Position numbers and translations under genes: made by a program. This document shows positions 50,945-58,397 of a DNA stretch of 58,397 nucleotides, piece after piece. Each line of letters opens with the position of its first letter. Position 1 is the stretch's first letter. Origin of the DNA: Myxococcus vastator (GTDB lineage Bacteria > Myxococcota > Myxococcia > Myxococcales > Myxococcaceae); assembly GCF_010894475.1 (NCBI RefSeq), contig NZ_JAAIYB010000002.1, forward strand, positions 1 to 58,397, given 5' to 3'. The notes beneath the pieces are model-generated. The model saw only the letters and a program-made list of their open reading frames with translations, made no database searches and had not been told where the DNA came from.

Positions 50945-51488
50945 CCTGGCACTGGCCGGGATTCACGCCGTCCACGCGCGCATAGCCATTCTTGTTGAGC
51001 GTGCCTTCGCGCGTGCTTCCATCCGGGAGCGTCACCCGGTAGCGCGCGTGGGGGATGGGGCTGCCCTCTTCGTCCTTCAGCTCGATGGCCAGCCACGTCT
51101 GTTCCTCGACGGGGGCTTCCTCGGACGTCTGTGGCGGTGGCTCCGGCCAGGGCGTGGGCAGGAGCACCGGCCGCGCCATGGGGAGGGCCACCAGCTCGCG
51201 GTGCGTGAAGGCCTCGGTGAGCCGCTGCTGGAGGCGCTGCTCGTACCGGCCGCGCTCCAGGCCGGACAGGCCCAGCGGGCGGCTGCCTCCGAGCGCTTCG
51301 TACATCGCATACAGCGTGTGCGCGGCGGGGGTGGCCAGCCAGCGCTTCAAGGCGGCGCTGACGAAGACGTCGGGGACGGGCGCGTGTGGATGTTTCAGGC
51401 GCTCCAGGTCGACGGACGGTACGACGAGCCAGTCTTCCCCCTGGGCCGGCAGCCTCCACCGGCGCTCACCGTGCAAGCGCTGCATCAT
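50907..51488 (-). CDS. Protein with VgrG-associated-type C-terminal domain
   Basis: The 193-residue form starts at the double ATG at 51488 (GGGAGG 5 bases upstream); the longer frame up to 51743 is Pro/Arg/Gln-rich and unsupported. The C-terminal segment LAIELKDEEGSPIPHARYRV followed by LPDGSTREGTLNKNGYARVD is the carboxypeptidase-regulatory-like repeat often found at the end of VgrG/tube-tip or attached toxins in myxobacteria. Alone it may be a structural adaptor. It overlaps the aminopeptidase gene by 38 bases at the 3' end. Confidence 0.6.
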   Translation of the reverse strand: MMQRLHGERRWRLPAQGEDWLVVPSVDLERLKHPHAPVPDVFVSAALKRWLATPAAHTLYAMYEALGGSRPLGLSGLERGRYEQRLQQRLTEAFTHRELVALPMARPVLLPTPWPEPPPQTSEEAPVEEQTWLAIELKDEEGSPIPHARYRVTLPDGSTREGTLNKNGYARVDGVNPGQCQVTFPELDGQSWS

Positions 51489-52080
51489 GACGGCCTCCCG
51501 CTGCTCGGAGGGTATCAAGCTGCGTGCGCTGCGCAGGCGGCGCCGCGGTGCGGAGTGCGCGGCGCCTGACGCCGCGTATCGGAGGTGTGGGGTGTGGAAC
51601 GTCCCGGTGGGACGCCAGGGCAGGACCTGCTGCTGCTGTGGTGCGGCTTCGGGCGCCTGCTGCGCCTCGGCGGGCGCGGCCGGCCTGCTGAACGCGAACC
51701 CCCTCTTCCACTGCCCGTCCACTGCCCGTCGCGGCGCTGCCACACGTCGGTGAAGGACACGGCGTCGGTGCCATCCGTCATCTTCAGGTCGGAGCGCTGG
51801 AGGCCCGCAGGGCGGATGCGAGGCGTGCTCGATACATGGGGGGTGTCAGCACAACGCGCGTGCACGCGTGCGGAATGAATCTCCGAAACGCGAAGTTGCG
51901 GGTCCGCGTGCGCCATCCGCCGTGAGTTGATCCGGTGAAGCAGTGGACAGGCGTGGTGCCTCCAGGAGGCACAGCGTTCTAGGACGAACAGTGGGGGGTG
52001 GCGCGACGAGGACTGGTTCCTACGTTGCACGCCCTGTCGAAGTCAGGGCCGGTGAGTGCAGCGCGGGCGAGGGAGGGCGT
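51489..52080. promoter_or_regulatory. Gene-free stretch upstream of AgmX-type gene
   Basis: About 590 bases without a credible gene. The open frames running through it have shadow-like codon composition and no ribosome sites. It must hold the promoters for the two divergent genes. No clear operator is seen. Confidence 0.5.
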
Positions 52081-53637
52081 GTGGACGAGCTTCTTTCCGG
52101 AGCTGAAGGGCAGTTCCGTACTCAGGGCAAAAGCACTCCAGGTGCGTTGGCGCCGCGCGGCGTGGTGCCCGTGAGCGAGGTGCTGGAGGGAGACCTCGAC
52201 GCGTATCTCGACCGTGAGCTCCTCGAGGCGGGAGAAGACGACGCGGCCGTGGAGGCCACCGCACCCGTGGCGGAGGTTTCCGCGAGCATGCGCGCGCTGC
52301 TCGCGCTCGCGGAGGAGGAGACGGCGTGGCTGGCGCGCCTGCCGCCGTCCACCTCGCACGCGCTGGACGTGTTGCCCGAGCCCACGGTGGAGATTCCCGA
52401 GTGGATGCGCACTTCGCCTGGAGCGAAGCAGGTGACGTCCCTGGGTGCCTTGTTGCCGCCGCGTGCGGAGAATGTGCTGGCGCGTGCGCCGGCTGCGCCC
52501 ATGTGGGGTGATGCGCCGACGCATGCGCCCCCGGAGTCCGCGCGGTGGCGTCGTGCGCGCGCGACCAAGACAGGCCGTGTCCTGGGCCTTCGTCCCGGGG
52601 CGTTGATGGGCGCGGCGGCCGTGGGCGCGCTGACGGCGGGCCTGCTGCTGGTCGCGGGACTCTCCGTGCGCGGAGCTTCCACGGGGACGCGGGCGAGCGT
52701 CGATGATGCCCTCCGGCGCACGGCGCACGGCGCTGTCCTCGGCGCGAGCGGTGACGCCCAGGCTGGCGCCGCGATGCGCACCGCCGCCCCGTCGGGGCAC
52801 GTCAGCGGAGCAAGCACGTCCGCGGAGGCCGCCGTGAGCGGCTCATCGTCGGACGCGGCACTCGAGGCCCCGTCGCACGTCTCCGGTGCTGTGTCGTCCG
52901 TGGCGGTCTCCAGCACGCAGCCGGGCATGGGCTCGGCGCTGCTTCAGGACGCGGCGAAGGGACTGCGCGCGTCCACGCCTGCTTCGGAGCCGGCGCGAAA
53001 CCCGGGCACGCCCGTGGCGGAGTCGCTCGCGGTGGTGCGCCCCGCGCCCATCCAGCGCAAGGCCCCCACGAAGACGGACGCAGCGTCGGCCCTGCCTCCC
53101 GCGCCCGTCGAGCTCGACTTCGGAGCCCCTGAGGCGGAAGGCGCGGCGTCTCAGGACGGCATCGCGACTTCCCCGGGCGACGTCGCCGCGGAGGCCGTGG
53201 AGGAGGACACGTCGGAGCAGGGGCCGTACGCGGACCTCGACGAGGCCTTCGCGCGCGAATTGGGCTTCACCGAAGACGCGGACGCGGAGGGCGCGAAGGC
53301 GGAGGAGCCCGCGCGCACCGTCTACGTGCCGCCCGCGGTGGACGTGAAGGCGCACCTCACGCCGGAGGACGTGAAGCAGGTGGTGCTGACGAACCAGCCC
53401 GCCATCACCGCATGCCTGCGCTCACACGCGCAGGGCACGCCGATGGAGGCCGGTGGCCGCTTCATGGTGCAGTGGTCGGTGCTCCCCAGCGGTGAGACGC
53501 TCAACGTGTCCATGGACACCGCCGCGCTGCGCGCCACGCCGCTGTCGCGCTGCATCGAGGACGTGGTGCGCCGCTGGACCTTCCCGGTGCATCAGGTGCG
53601 GATGCGGGAGCCCATCCGCTTCCCCTTCATTTTCTGA
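52081..53637 (+). CDS. AgmX/PglI-type TonB-like protein
   Basis: The 518-residue product starts at GTG 52081, with GAGGGAGGG 2 bases before it. It has a cytoplasmic N-terminal part (about 1-170), one membrane helix (about 173-195, LMGAAAVGALTAGLLLVAGL), an Ala/Thr/Ser/Pro-rich periplasmic linker, and a C-terminal TonB-like domain with CLRSHAQGTPMEAGG and a second Cys before WTFPVHQV, the AgmX/PglI C-terminal pattern with paired Cys. In Myxococcus AgmX acts in adventurous gliding. This suggests energy or signal transduction between the inner and outer membranes. The exact partner is not shown. Confidence 0.85.
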   Translation: MDELLSGAEGQFRTQGKSTPGALAPRGVVPVSEVLEGDLDAYLDRELLEAGEDDAAVEATAPVAEVSASMRALLALAEEETAWLARLPPSTSHALDVLPEPTVEIPEWMRTSPGAKQVTSLGALLPPRAENVLARAPAAPMWGDAPTHAPPESARWRRARATKTGRVLGLRPGALMGAAAVGALTAGLLLVAGLSVRGASTGTRASVDDALRRTAHGAVLGASGDAQAGAAMRTAAPSGHVSGASTSAEAAVSGSSSDAALEAPSHVSGAVSSVAVSSTQPGMGSALLQDAAKGLRASTPASEPARNPGTPVAESLAVVRPAPIQRKAPTKTDAASALPPAPVELDFGAPEAEGAASQDGIATSPGDVAAEAVEEDTSEQGPYADLDEAFARELGFTEDADAEGAKAEEPARTVYVPPAVDVKAHLTPEDVKQVVLTNQPAITACLRSHAQGTPMEAGGRFMVQWSVLPSGETLNVSMDTAALRATPLSRCIEDVVRRWTFPVHQVRMREPIRFPFIF

Positions 53638-53661
53638 GGCGGGGTCGGCCCGCTGGCTTCT

Positions 53662-53994
53662 ATGCTCCCTCCTGGAATGTCAGCGCTCGAACCCCCGGAG
53701 CCCACCGAGTTGCACGTCTGCCACTGCTGCCTCATGCGGCTGGAGGTCAGCGCCGGTGGCGTGGACCTGCCGAGCCGGCTGCAGGAGGCCCTGGCGGGAC
53801 GGGGGCTCGCGGAGCGGACGCGGGTGATGGAGTCAGGGTGTCTGGGGGAGTGCCCCGAAGGCCTCGTGACGGTGATGGTGCTCCCGGACAGTGGCTCCGG
53901 GGCGCACGTCCAGCTCATCGACCCCGCGAAGGACGGAGCGGACCTGGCCGAGCACGTCGCCGCGTTGTCCGGTGCGAAAGACGGGCCCCCGTGA
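53662..53994 (+). CDS. Thioredoxin-like [2Fe-2S] ferredoxin-type protein
   Basis: The 110-residue product (a start at 53677 is possible) has the pattern of small thioredoxin-like [2Fe-2S] ferredoxins: an N-terminal CHCC segment (HVCHCCLMRLE) and ESGCLGECPEGLVTVMV with two Cys. The spacing of the first pair is shorter than usual for the cluster ligands, so cluster binding is uncertain. It overlaps the converging pdxA by about 80 bases, which is unusual. Confidence 0.65.
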   Translation: MLPPGMSALEPPEPTELHVCHCCLMRLEVSAGGVDLPSRLQEALAGRGLAERTRVMESGCLGECPEGLVTVMVLPDSGSGAHVQLIDPAKDGADLAEHVAALSGAKDGPP

Positions 53995-54955
53995 GCTGAG
54001 CGGCCTTGAGCAGCGCTTCCACCATGGGCACGCAGCTCGCCTCACCCTTGCCAGCGATGGCGTACGCCGTGCCGTGGTCGGGAGACGTGCGCGGCACGGG
54101 CAGGCCCAGCGTCACATTCACGGTGCGCTCGAAGTCCAGCGCCTTGGCCGGGATGAGCCCCTGGTCGTGGTACATGGCCAGCACCGCGTCGTAGCGCGCG
54201 CCCACCGCGTCGGGCTTCGCGAAGAGGCCGTCCGCGGGGATGGGCCCATGCGCGTCCACCCGGGCCGCGCGGGCCTTGCGGATGGCGGGGCCAATCACCT
54301 CCACCTCTTCGCGTCCCAGGAGCCCGCCTTCGCCCGCGTGCGGATTGAGCCCCAGCACGGCGATGCGCGGCTTGTGGCCCACCACCGGCTCCAGGCTGCG
54401 CGACAGCAGCTTGAGCTGCGCCGTCAGCCCGTCCACGGTGAGCAGGCGCGGCAGGTCCGCCAGGGGAACGTGGTTGGTGGCCAGCGCCACGCGCACGCGA
54501 GGCCCGTCCATCAACATCATCACGTCCACGCCGAAGGCCTCCGCCAGCACCTCGGTGTGGCCCATGAAGGGGATGCCCGCGCGGGAAATCTGCTCCTTCG
54601 ACACGGGCGCGGTGCACAGCGCGTCCACGTGTCCGGCCCGCATCGCGTCGATGGCCGCCGTCACGAAGGCGTACTGCGCACGGCCGCCCTCGCGCGAGGG
54701 CCTCCCGGGCGCGCGGTCCTTCTCCGGCAGCCGCGTCACCTCCACCACGGTGGGGCCTTCCACGCGGCCCAGGGCGGAGGGCTCCACGCGGGCGTAGCGG
54801 CGGAAGACGGGGAAGCGCGCCAGCGTGGGCCCGTCCCCGAAGATGACGGGGACGAGCACCTTGCGCACGGCGGGCTTCGTCAGGGCCGCGGCCGTCACCT
54901 CCGGCCCGATGCCCGACACGTCCCCCAGGGAGATGCCGACGAGCGGAAGTCCCAT
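53915..54955 (-). CDS. pdxA: 4-hydroxythreonine-4-phosphate dehydrogenase PdxA
   Basis: The 346-residue product has the PdxA signatures: GISLGDVSGIGPEVTAAAL at the N-terminus, the metal-binding FMGHTEVLAEAF and AMYHDQGLIPAKAL, and the C-terminal SPDHGTAYAIAGKG. It oxidises 4-phosphohydroxythreonine with NAD in vitamin B6 synthesis. The last ~20 residues (Arg-rich) exceed the usual length and overlap the ferredoxin-like gene on the other strand. It follows a SurA-like gene by 5 bases, as in the E. coli surA-pdxA order. Confidence 0.92.
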   Translation of the reverse strand: MGLPLVGISLGDVSGIGPEVTAAALTKPAVRKVLVPVIFGDGPTLARFPVFRRYARVEPSALGRVEGPTVVEVTRLPEKDRAPGRPSREGGRAQYAFVTAAIDAMRAGHVDALCTAPVSKEQISRAGIPFMGHTEVLAEAFGVDVMMLMDGPRVRVALATNHVPLADLPRLLTVDGLTAQLKLLSRSLEPVVGHKPRIAVLGLNPHAGEGGLLGREEVEVIGPAIRKARAARVDAHGPIPADGLFAKPDAVGARYDAVLAMYHDQGLIPAKALDFERTVNVTLGLPVPRTSPDHGTAYAIAGKGEASCVPMVEALLKAAQLTGARLSHRTTRRRARPGPLRPSRGR

Positions 54956-54960
54956 GGCGG

Positions 54961-55929
54961 CTACATCTTCACGTCGATGCTGGCCTTCTGCCGCAGCTCC
55001 TGCACGTACTGGTCGAGGAACTTCTCCGTCTTCTCCTGGAGCAGCTTGCCCTCCAGCTTGGAGCGCATCTCCTCGTAGGACGCGGCGGCCACCGAGCGGC
55101 GCTCCTCCACCTTCAGCACGTGCCAGCCGAAGTTGGTGCGCACCGGCGCGCTGACGCCGCCCTCGGGGAGACCGAAGGCGGCCTTCTCGAAGGCCGCGAC
55201 CATGACGCCGCGCTTGAACCAGCCCAAGTCGCCCCCGTCCGCGGCGCTGGGGCCTTCGCTGCGGGCGCGGGCCAGCGAAGCGAAGTCCATGCCCGGCCGG
55301 CGCGCCTCCGTGGCGATGGCCTCCGCCCGCTGCCTGGCGGCCTCCACCTGCTCCGCCGTGGCCTTGGCGTCCACCTGCACCAGGATGTGGCGCGCGTGGA
55401 CCTCCGAGTCACCGCTCTCCAGGCGCGTGTACTGCGTGTAGGCGGCCTTGAGGTCCTCCTCGGTGATTTTCACCTGGGGGCCCACCTTCATGCGCAGCAG
55501 GCGGTCTCTCAGGATGCGCTTGCGCATCATGTCCCGGTAGGTGGCCATGGTGAGGCCTTCCCCCATCAGGAGCTGCTCGAACTGCGCGGGGTCGGTGATG
55601 TTGTTCTGCTGGCGCACGTCCGCCACCAGCTCATCCACCTCCGCCTCGGTGGCGGTGATGCCCAGCTGCGCGATTTCGGACTCCATCAGCTTCTCGCCGA
55701 TGAGGGTGTCCAGCGCCGTCTTCATCAGCGCCAGCCGCTGCTCGCCGCGCTTGCGCGGGTCCGGGTCGTTGACGCGGGCCATCTCCGGCGCCGCGCGCTG
55801 CTGCACCTCGGACAGCGCGATGATGTCGCGGTTCACCACCGCGGCCACCTTGTCCACCAGCTCCGCGTGCGCCGCCCCGCCGCTCCCCAGGAGCGCCACC
55901 GCCGCGATTGCCGCCACCAGCTTCTTCAT
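54961..55929 (-). CDS. SurA-like peptidyl-prolyl isomerase
   Basis: The 322-residue product (ATG 55929; 55938 is an alternative) has a Sec signal (MKKLVAAIAAVALLGSGGAA, cleavage after AHA), a SurA N-terminal chaperone domain (about 20-170) and a single PpiC parvulin domain (about 190-280) with EVHARHILVQVDA and FGWHVLKVEER. It probably helps outer-membrane proteins fold in the periplasm. Classic SurA has two parvulin domains; this one has one. It lies between a second parvulin gene and pdxA. Confidence 0.88.
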   Translation of the reverse strand: MKKLVAAIAAVALLGSGGAAHAELVDKVAAVVNRDIIALSEVQQRAAPEMARVNDPDPRKRGEQRLALMKTALDTLIGEKLMESEIAQLGITATEAEVDELVADVRQQNNITDPAQFEQLLMGEGLTMATYRDMMRKRILRDRLLRMKVGPQVKITEEDLKAAYTQYTRLESGDSEVHARHILVQVDAKATAEQVEAARQRAEAIATEARRPGMDFASLARARSEGPSAADGGDLGWFKRGVMVAAFEKAAFGLPEGGVSAPVRTNFGWHVLKVEERRSVAAASYEEMRSKLEGKLLQEKTEKFLDQYVQELRQKASIDVKM

Positions 55930-55993
55930 TCCTGCCATCCTTCCGTACCACCCCGGGCGCGTCCAACCGCCGCCCCGGTCTTCGATTCCGTCG

Positions 55994-56992
55994 TCACTCC
56001 GCCGTCGCCTGCTGGGGCGCCACCCGCCCGCGGATGGCCTGCAACGTGGCCTCGTTCACCTGGACCTGCGCCTTCTTCCGCAGCTCCTTCTCGAACGTCT
56101 CCTGCGCCTGCGACCGCTTCTGCTCCAGCAGCTTGCCCTCCACCAGCGCACGCACCTCCGCGAACTCCCGCTTGCGCGCCGGCTTGCGCTCCAGCACGCG
56201 GAACAGGTGGAAGCCGTACTCGGTGGACACCACGTCCGAAACCTGCCCCACCCCCAGCTTGAATACCACCTCGTCGAAGGCGGGCGGCATCTGCCCCCGG
56301 GGGAAGAACCCCAGGTCGCCCCCCAGCTTGGCGTCCGCGCTGAGCGAATACCTGCGCGCCAGGTCCGCGAACTTCTTGCCGGACTTGAGCTGGGATTGCA
56401 GCCGCCGTGCCTCGTCCAGGCCCTTCACCACGATTTGCGCGGCGTGGACCTGCTCGGGCTCGTGGAAGTCCTGCTCGTGCGCGGCGTACCAGGCCCGCAG
56501 CTCTTCTTCCGTCACCGCCACGCGCGAATAGACGTGGCTGGCGAACAGCTTTTCGATGGTCAGCCGGCTTGCTTCCCGCGAGCGCAGCTCCGCCATGGAC
56601 AGCTGGCCCTGGGCGAGGACTTCGTTGAAGTTGCCCGCCGGATAATCCCCCGACAGCCGCAGCACCCCCCGGTCCACCTCCTCCGGGGTGACGGTGATGT
56701 TGTGCTTTCGCGCCTCCTGGAGGAGCAGCATCCGGTGGATGTACGTGTCGAGCAGCGCGTGCTTGAAGGGCTCCACGTCCTCGGAGGTGCGCTGGGACAC
56801 GTCCGACAGCGCCAGCTCGCGCCACAGCTCCTGTTCGAAGTCCGCCCGGCTGAGCACCTCGCCGTTGACGCTGGCGACCACCAGGGCCTCCGGCGTCTCC
56901 TTCACGGGCTTGGTGCAGGCGGGCAGGCCCAGCCCCGCCGCCAGCGCGAGGGCGAGTGGGACCAGGAAGGCGCGAGTAGGAGAGAAGCGCAT
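55994..56992 (-). CDS. Parvulin-type peptidyl-prolyl isomerase lipoprotein
   Basis: The 332-residue product from ATG 56992 has a lipoprotein signal ending GLGLPAC (acylated Cys26). It has a SurA_N-like domain followed by one PpiC parvulin domain (QVHAAQIVVKGLDEA, LGGDLGFFPRGQMP, YGFHLFRVLERK). It is probably a second periplasmic foldase, anchored to the membrane like PrsA. It precedes the SurA-like gene by 64 bases and is likely in the same transcript. Confidence 0.88.
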   Translation of the reverse strand: MRFSPTRAFLVPLALALAAGLGLPACTKPVKETPEALVVASVNGEVLSRADFEQELWRELALSDVSQRTSEDVEPFKHALLDTYIHRMLLLQEARKHNITVTPEEVDRGVLRLSGDYPAGNFNEVLAQGQLSMAELRSREASRLTIEKLFASHVYSRVAVTEEELRAWYAAHEQDFHEPEQVHAAQIVVKGLDEARRLQSQLKSGKKFADLARRYSLSADAKLGGDLGFFPRGQMPPAFDEVVFKLGVGQVSDVVSTEYGFHLFRVLERKPARKREFAEVRALVEGKLLEQKRSQAQETFEKELRKKAQVQVNEATLQAIRGRVAPQQATAE

Positions 56993-57098
56993 GCGCGGGG
57001 CCTCGTGAGGGGGAGGGCTCCAGGGTGGCAAGCCGTCAGTCATGGCGCGAGGCCCGTTCCGGTAGCACGCCGGGCAGGGCCGGACAACCTCACCGGGC

Positions 57099-58151
57099 CT
57101 ACGGCCGCGTCGCGTGTGCGGAGAGGAACGCCTCAATCAGCGGGAAGATTTCGTCCGGGGCCCGGCGGCCCAGGATCAGGTCCGCGTGCCCGTAGTCCGC
57201 CCCGAAGCCGTGGGCCTTGCCCGCCACGAGCATCTTCACCGGCCCGCCCAGGTACTCCTTGGCGCGCGCCACCGCCATGGGCGGGGCCAGCAAATCCTTG
57301 CTGCCCGCCAGCAGCAGGAAGGGGATGGTCACCCGGGACAGGGACTCCCGGTAGTCGAACTCGCCGTTGTAGGACGTGAAGCGGTTGGTGGTAATCCACC
57401 GCGCGAACTGGCGCCCCACGCCGCCGGCGATGTCGGCGGGCACGTTGGCCAGCGCGCGCCGCACCACCTCCGTCTCCATGTTCTCCGCCAGCATCATGTA
57501 GCGGCTCATGGGCCCCGGCGGCGCGCCGAACAGGGCGATGCTGGTGACGCGGCTGGTGGGGATGACCCGCAGCTTCAGCACCGGCTCCACCCTCTGGATG
57601 AAGGTGCGCAGGCCCGGCTGCACCGCGAAGGTGAAGGGGCTGCCCAGGGCCACGGCCGCCCGCACGGGCGCCTGCGGTGTCTTCGCCAGGTGGGCGTAGA
57701 GCATCAACCCTCCCTTGGAATGACCAACCCAGAGCACTTCCTTCGCACCTGTGGACAAGACGGTTCGCACCGCCGTGCGCACGTCGTGCTCGGCCTGGTC
57801 GTCGAAGTTGAAGTCCGGGCAGTCGCCCGCCAGCCCCCGGCCCCGCAGCTCCAGCACCCACGTCTCGAAGCCGGCGCGGGCCAGGTAGCGAGCCAGGCTG
57901 TACTGCTCGTCGAAGTCCAGGTGGAAGCGGTTGGCCCCCAGCCCGTGGCAGAGGATGACGGGCTGGGCGAAGCGCTTCTCGCCTCGGGCGTGGTAGCGGC
58001 CCAGGGCAATGGAGGCCCCGTCGTCCGTGGGCACCCGGTACAGCTCATCCGGGCGGAAGCTGAGCGTCAGCAACCCCTCCTTCCCGCGCGTCATCGTCCG
58101 CGAAAAGAGGTCCGCCATCCGGCCCAGCCGTGCCACCTGTCGACGAGTCAC
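57099..58151 (-). CDS. Alpha/beta hydrolase
   Basis: The 350-residue product starts at GTG 58151. It has the nucleophile elbow GHSKGG with Ser145, oxyanion-type ILCHGLGANRFH (about 66-77), an acidic residue near LLLAGSKDLLAPP and a late His in KAHGFGADYGH. The layout resembles lipase/PHB-depolymerase-like enzymes acting on esters. No signal peptide. It lies upstream of the parvulin lipoprotein gene, 106 bases away. Confidence 0.88.
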   Translation of the reverse strand: MTRRQVARLGRMADLFSRTMTRGKEGLLTLSFRPDELYRVPTDDGASIALGRYHARGEKRFAQPVILCHGLGANRFHLDFDEQYSLARYLARAGFETWVLELRGRGLAGDCPDFNFDDQAEHDVRTAVRTVLSTGAKEVLWVGHSKGGLMLYAHLAKTPQAPVRAAVALGSPFTFAVQPGLRTFIQRVEPVLKLRVIPTSRVTSIALFGAPPGPMSRYMMLAENMETEVVRRALANVPADIAGGVGRQFARWITTNRFTSYNGEFDYRESLSRVTIPFLLLAGSKDLLAPPMAVARAKEYLGGPVKMLVAGKAHGFGADYGHADLILGRRAPDEIFPLIEAFLSAHATRP

Positions 58152-58262
58152 GTCACCAGTCTAAGCCGGACCGCGGGGCCATGCCGTGTTCATTGGTGAG
58201 CAGGCTCCTGCCCGGCAGGACTGTTGCAGGGAGATGTAGGCAACGACTCGGAGGACGTGGCA

Positions 58263-58397
58263 ATGCGGCGGAAACAGGCTTTGAAGGAAATGTGGTCCTC
58301 CCTTATCGCCACCGTTTTTCCCACGGATACCATTCTGGCGGCCCTCCGGAAGATGGAGCGGCACCAGGTGCGGTTGTTGGGCGTGGTGGGGGATGTC
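58263..58397 (+). CDS. Start of a CBS-domain protein, cut by the window edge
   Basis: ATG 58263 follows GGAGG by 8 bases and opens a frame to the window end, 45 codons without a stop. Residues about 17-45 read TVFPTDTILAALRKMERHQV..., the beginning of a CBS domain. The rest lies outside the window. Confidence 0.6.
   Translation, partial: MRRKQALKEMWSSLIATVFPTDTILAALRKMERHQVRLLGVVGDV

Noticed and set aside
50907-51743. Longer 278-residue start for the VgrG-associated-type protein
   Set aside because: Upstream residues are Pro/Arg/Gln-rich and lack a ribosome site, while the double ATG at 51488 has GGGAGG before it.
1-58397. CRISPR array, insertion sequence or integrase
   Set aside because: No regularly spaced repeats, transposase or integrase motifs were seen on either strand.

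Overview
The window is about 58 kb of very GC-rich DNA, densely coded on both strands. It has many lipoproteins, hybrid signalling proteins and GTG/TTG starts. The gene set points to a myxobacterium of the Myxococcus/Corallococcus group. The strongest markers are a six-gene cluster whose order and domain layout match the M. xanthus red developmental locus, a Sit-type lipoprotein toxin with its partner, and an AgmX/PglI-type TonB-like protein. Function calls are made by reading motifs; no database search was run.

Left part (1-11.1 kb). A gene cut by the edge is followed by a pseudo-receiver protein and an HExxH protein. A LysR regulator diverges from a YiaA/YiaB-type membrane protein across a clear dyad. 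Next come a LysM cell-wall protein, a two-gene unit coding a dual-specificity phosphatase and an unusual PRTase-like/kinase-like fusion, a TIGR00300 (ornithine cyclodeaminase-like) enzyme, an acyl-CoA dehydrogenase and an SPFH/slipin protein.

Accessory patch (11.1-13.3 kb). A 730-base gene-free stretch holds a degenerate tRNA-like sequence. It is followed by a Sit-type HNH-like toxin lipoprotein and its probable immunity gene, 2 bases apart.

Envelope and metabolism block (13.3-33.2 kb). This holds a coiled-coil lipoprotein, a convincing lipid-anchored subclass B1 metallo-beta-lactamase, a methyltransferase, glycogen debranching enzyme GlgX with a conserved partner, and two Pro/Thr/Gly-rich lipoproteins around a MOSC protein. 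It continues with two divergent MMPL/RND-type exporters, a Tat-signal thioredoxin-reductase-like protein with an AraC regulator, and a DUF4340 protein.

Inositol-lipid operon (33.3-39.4 kb, minus strand). Inositol-3-phosphate synthase, an IPC-synthase-like PAP2 membrane enzyme, a CDP-alcohol phosphatidyltransferase fused to GtrA, a secreted beta-rich protein and a Cys-phosphatase overlap one another. Together they give a plausible full route from glucose-6-phosphate to phosphatidylinositol and ceramide phosphoinositol. Two small lipoproteins, one with a JAB-like motif, are attached at the 3' end.

Right part (39.8-58.4 kb). This holds redox and stress genes, a surface protein with about twelve short repeats, and an HPF-like ribosome factor. 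The red-type cluster follows (small ORF, RedB, and RedC to RedF, joined mostly by ATGA overlaps), then an aminopeptidase P. The window ends with an AgmX/PglI-type TonB-like protein, a surA-like/parvulin/pdxA cluster, an alpha/beta hydrolase and the start of a CBS-domain protein.
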